From contig NZ_JAHKRR010000003.1 in assembly GCF_018863395.1 (NCBI RefSeq), positions 124,001 to 188,000 on the forward strand: DNA of 64,000 bases. Direction: 5' to 3'. Position numbers and translations under genes: made by a program. Source of the DNA: Sinomicrobium weinanense. Its GTDB lineage: Bacteria; Bacteroidota; Bacteroidia; Flavobacteriales; Flavobacteriaceae. A model generated the notes under the pieces. That model did not search any database, was not told where the DNA came from, and saw nothing but the letters and a program-made list of their open reading frames with translations. This document shows, piece by piece, positions 61,918 to 64,000 of this stretch. Position 1 is the stretch's first letter. Every line of letters begins with the position of its first letter.

Positions 61918-62361
61918 TTATAACTTATTATCATTTACTTCTATCCAGTACCCGTCGGGATCTTCGATGTATATCTGCTTAATGCCATCGGGCCGGGTAT
62001 TGGTGGTATTGGCTTTTCCGGGCCAATTTTCAAAATGTACTTTTTTAGACCGCAGGAACTCCATAAAACCTTCCAGATCATCCGTATTTATAGCAAGGTG
62101 CACTCCTTTATGCGGCTTAAAATCCTCATTGCTTTTAATAAGGTGGATCTGCACCTTGTCGTTTAGCTGAAACCACCTGAAGTTTTCACCGAGACCGGCG
62201 TTATATATTTCCTCCAGTCCAAATATTTCAGCATAAAACCCGGCACTTTTATCCAGGTCCTTTACCAATATTGCATCATGGTCTTTTTTAAAATTAAAAT
62301 CCTGGGATAAACTTTTCGTTATACTCATCAGAAGAACAGTTATTATTAATATTTGTTTCAT
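61918..62361 (-). CDS. Exported VOC-fold protein (147 aa)
   Basis: Signal peptide MKQILIITVLLMSITKSLSQ followed by a VOC module: DHDAILVKDLDKSAGFYAEI, HKGVHLAINTDDLEGFMEFL and QIYIEDPDGYWIEVNDNKL, with His/Glu residues at the metal-binding positions. Exported VOC proteins are unusual; substrate unknown. Confidence 0.83.
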   Translation of the reverse strand: MKQILIITVLLMSITKSLSQDFNFKKDHDAILVKDLDKSAGFYAEIFGLEEIYNAGLGENFRWFQLNDKVQIHLIKSNEDFKPHKGVHLAINTDDLEGFMEFLRSKKVHFENWPGKANTTNTRPDGIKQIYIEDPDGYWIEVNDNKL

Positions 62362-62431
62362 AGTTACGGTGAAACGGCGTTGAATGTAGCATTTTTTTTC
62401 AATTCACAGTATAAACCACAACAGAATTCTC

Positions 62432-63154
62432 CTAATTTCCTTCCGGAACGGAACTAAGTTTTTTGTTATAACTCCACAATTCTGATGTTACTTTCTTTAT
62501 CATCTCCCCGTATCCTTCCTCTTTGTCTGCCGGGGGATATCGTTCTAACAAGCCGTCGCAGGACTTCAGGTCTTCTATTTTATCCAGTGCTACAAATAAC
62601 AGGTAAGTATCCGGACTTCCTCCCGAAATGGTTTTCATCCATACAAACGGCCTGCCCTGCAGTCTTTTTTCCAGTAATGGCTTTATCCCGGCTAAAAAAC
62701 GGGTAAATGTACGTTCCCGGCCATGGCGTACCTGTACATAATATACCTGTAAATATCGGTTCCGGTACCAATTTTTCCCGAATGTACTGAACTCTTCCAG
62801 GATTTCCCTGTACGAGCCCGAAGGATTAACAACATAAGACTGCCAGTGTATCTTGTTATAACGGGCATTCTCAGCAGCATCGACTTTCCAGTGATCAAAA
62901 TCCTTCCAGGCATGTGCAGGGGTGGCATCGATAAAACGCCCCCTTCTGTTACCATTCATCACAAACCACCCTATCCACGACCAGTCATCTCCCTGCAACT
63001 GGTGCCATTCCAGGTCTTTGGCATAGCCATTTATAAACGGATCTTCCATTCCACTCCTGATATCGTACTCGAAAAAGGCGAACACATTGTTTTGACTATA
63101 AGTCCGGACGTAGCATAAAAGGATCATTCCAATAAGGATCACTGACTTTTTCAT
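62432..63154 (-). CDS. Exported hypothetical protein (240 aa)
   Basis: Start set at 63154 (MKKSVILIGMILLCYVRTYSQ), a good signal peptide; an earlier ATG gives an implausible basic leader. The mature part has two similar halves, each a strand-helix-strand unit (FFEYDIRSGMEDPFINGYAKD and YYVQVRHGRERTFTRFLAGI), suggesting a dimeric ferredoxin-like (NIPSNAP or ABM-type) fold. No catalytic motif seen. It follows the 144-aa gene on the minus strand. Confidence 0.65.
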   Translation of the reverse strand: MKKSVILIGMILLCYVRTYSQNNVFAFFEYDIRSGMEDPFINGYAKDLEWHQLQGDDWSWIGWFVMNGNRRGRFIDATPAHAWKDFDHWKVDAAENARYNKIHWQSYVVNPSGSYREILEEFSTFGKNWYRNRYLQVYYVQVRHGRERTFTRFLAGIKPLLEKRLQGRPFVWMKTISGGSPDTYLLFVALDKIEDLKSCDGLLERYPPADKEEGYGEMIKKVTSELWSYNKKLSSVPEGN

Positions 63155-63239
63155 ATGTTTTGTAATTGCGGTAAACGAGAATCTCCTCTCCTTAATAACA
63201 CGTATAAGCTCCATCTGTTTATACACCTGTTTTATTGTC

Positions 63240-63674
63240 TTACCCTTCTTTTTTATAGAATATTTTGCCGACAATTTTCCATTCTCCTTCTATTTTCAAA
63301 AGGTTTATATAGTCTATATACGTAAAATCCGTATATTCCGCTTCGAGCCGGGCATTTGCCGTATTCCCGGAAATACTTACAGACACGATCCTGGTTATCC
63401 TGTCTTGCGGTGGCCCCGGCTTGACCTTTTCCTTAAAAATCTCAAGAGCGTTCCCCTCCTTATACCCTTCTGCGTTTACGGATTTCATCGTTGCATTGGC
63501 ATGAAATGCTTTTTGCAGAACCTCGAAATCATTATTCGTCCCCCCTTCCAGATAGTAATTCAGGGTTTTACATACTTCGGGATATTCTTCGCTTGTAGAT
63601 TGTGCAAAGGTCATAGCAAACGACCCCATCACGAACACGAGAAACGTTATCCCGGATAAACAATTGACTTTCAT
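63240..63674 (-). CDS. Exported NTF2-like/lumazine-binding-2 family protein (144 aa)
   Basis: Signal peptide ending SFAMTFAQ. The rest has the alpha-beta cone layout of NTF2-like proteins (about 30-140): TLNYYLEGGTNNDFEVLQKA, HANATMKSVNAEGYKEGN, RIVSVSISGNTANARLEAEY and YINLLKIEGEWKIVGKIFYK. Such proteins bind small ligands or act as enzymes; ligand not known. Confidence 0.82.
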   Translation of the reverse strand: MKVNCLSGITFLVFVMGSFAMTFAQSTSEEYPEVCKTLNYYLEGGTNNDFEVLQKAFHANATMKSVNAEGYKEGNALEIFKEKVKPGPPQDRITRIVSVSISGNTANARLEAEYTDFTYIDYINLLKIEGEWKIVGKIFYKKEG

Positions 63675-63839
63675 TTTTTTTTGAATTTAAAAGGTTATTC
63701 TATGAAACTGTTTTAATGTCCAGATCTTATTTTTCCATGACGGTCTTCTTTCTCTTCAAAGAAAAAGAAAAACAGCTGCAAAAAAAGGGGGAAACTTCCG
63801 AAGTGTATTATAGGCTTCCGTATGGTATCGCAAATCGCA

Positions 63840-64000
63840 TCAGTGCCGGGACAGGAGTTCCAGTATTTCCTTTTTCCTGTTCCTGCTCAACGGAATGGTT
63901 TCGCCGGAACTGAGAACAAGCTCAAAGCTGTTGGGTTTGATTTTCCGTACCGACCGCACCTCTGCCATGTTGGCCACATATGATTTATGTACCCTGAAAA
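63840..64000 (-). CDS. LytTR-domain response regulator, C-terminal fragment cut by window
   Basis: The minus-strand frame open at the window edge ends FRVHKSYVANMAEVRSVRK, then FELVLSSGETIPLSRNRKKE and ILELLSRH before the stop at 63840. This matches the last two beta strands and recognition region of LytTR DNA-binding domains. The receiver domain, if present, lies outside the window. Confidence 0.88.
   Translation of the reverse strand, partial: FRVHKSYVANMAEVRSVRKIKPNSFELVLSSGETIPLSRNRKKEILELLSRH

Overview
The window looks like a chromosomal segment of a marine or soil Bacteroidota bacterium, most likely a flavobacterium. Pointers are the repeated Bacteroidota-type promoter elements (TAnnTTTG, often with TTG about 18-20 bp upstream), a Bacteroidota (subtype iii) type VI secretion hcp/vgrG island, DUF3472/DUF5077 and GH109 genes, TPR-AraC regulators, and many lipoprotein signals. 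No rRNA, CRISPR array, integrase or complete insertion sequence was seen. Species was not assigned.

Layout. 0-4 kb: a TPR/transmembrane/AraC regulator (5' end cut), a 21-bp tandem repeat, a 50-residue double-glycine leader peptide gene with its own terminator, and a secreted prolyl oligopeptidase; this is the best candidate for an undescribed system. 4-10.4 kb: an accessory block of three beta-lactamase-fold serine hydrolases, a TolB-like propeller lipoprotein and a putative methyltransferase, interspersed with copies of a hairpin repeat. 10.4-16 kb: a 3D-domain protein and a DUF2975/XRE/ABC/(permease-M1 peptidase) operon. 16-23.9 kb: hypothetical membrane proteins, a large unknown protein with a small partner, a fourth serine hydrolase, an AraC-type regulator with a secreted VOC protein, and a decayed MerR gene. 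23.9-31.4 kb: an orphan T6SS island (two Hcp, VgrG, PAAR-like protein, candidate muramidase effector, candidate lipoprotein immunity).

31.8-40 kb: outer-membrane barrel, beta-helix lipoprotein, M1 peptidase, CHAP amidase, GNAT-nitrilase fusion, TSUP exporter. 40-43.6 kb: a lone B3-like/PD-(D/E)XK nuclease, tandem cold-shock genes and a fatty acid desaturase. 43.7-51.6 kb: dTDP-L-rhamnose genes (rfbACDB) and a sulfate activation operon (DUF2061-cysC-cysD-cysN-cysQ). 52-60.3 kb: a LacI regulator divergent from a GHMP sugar kinase and nucleotidyltransferase, then a DUF3472 lipoprotein, a GH109 glycosidase and an NhaC-type antiporter. A shared TGTTCGA motif upstream of three of these transcription units suggests one regulon. 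60.5-64 kb: initiator tRNA-Met, tRNA-Val, an ecotin-type protease inhibitor, small secreted proteins and the end of a LytTR regulator.

Several short inverted-repeat elements (MITE-like) lie between genes at 36.5, 41.9, 47.3 and 61.5 kb.
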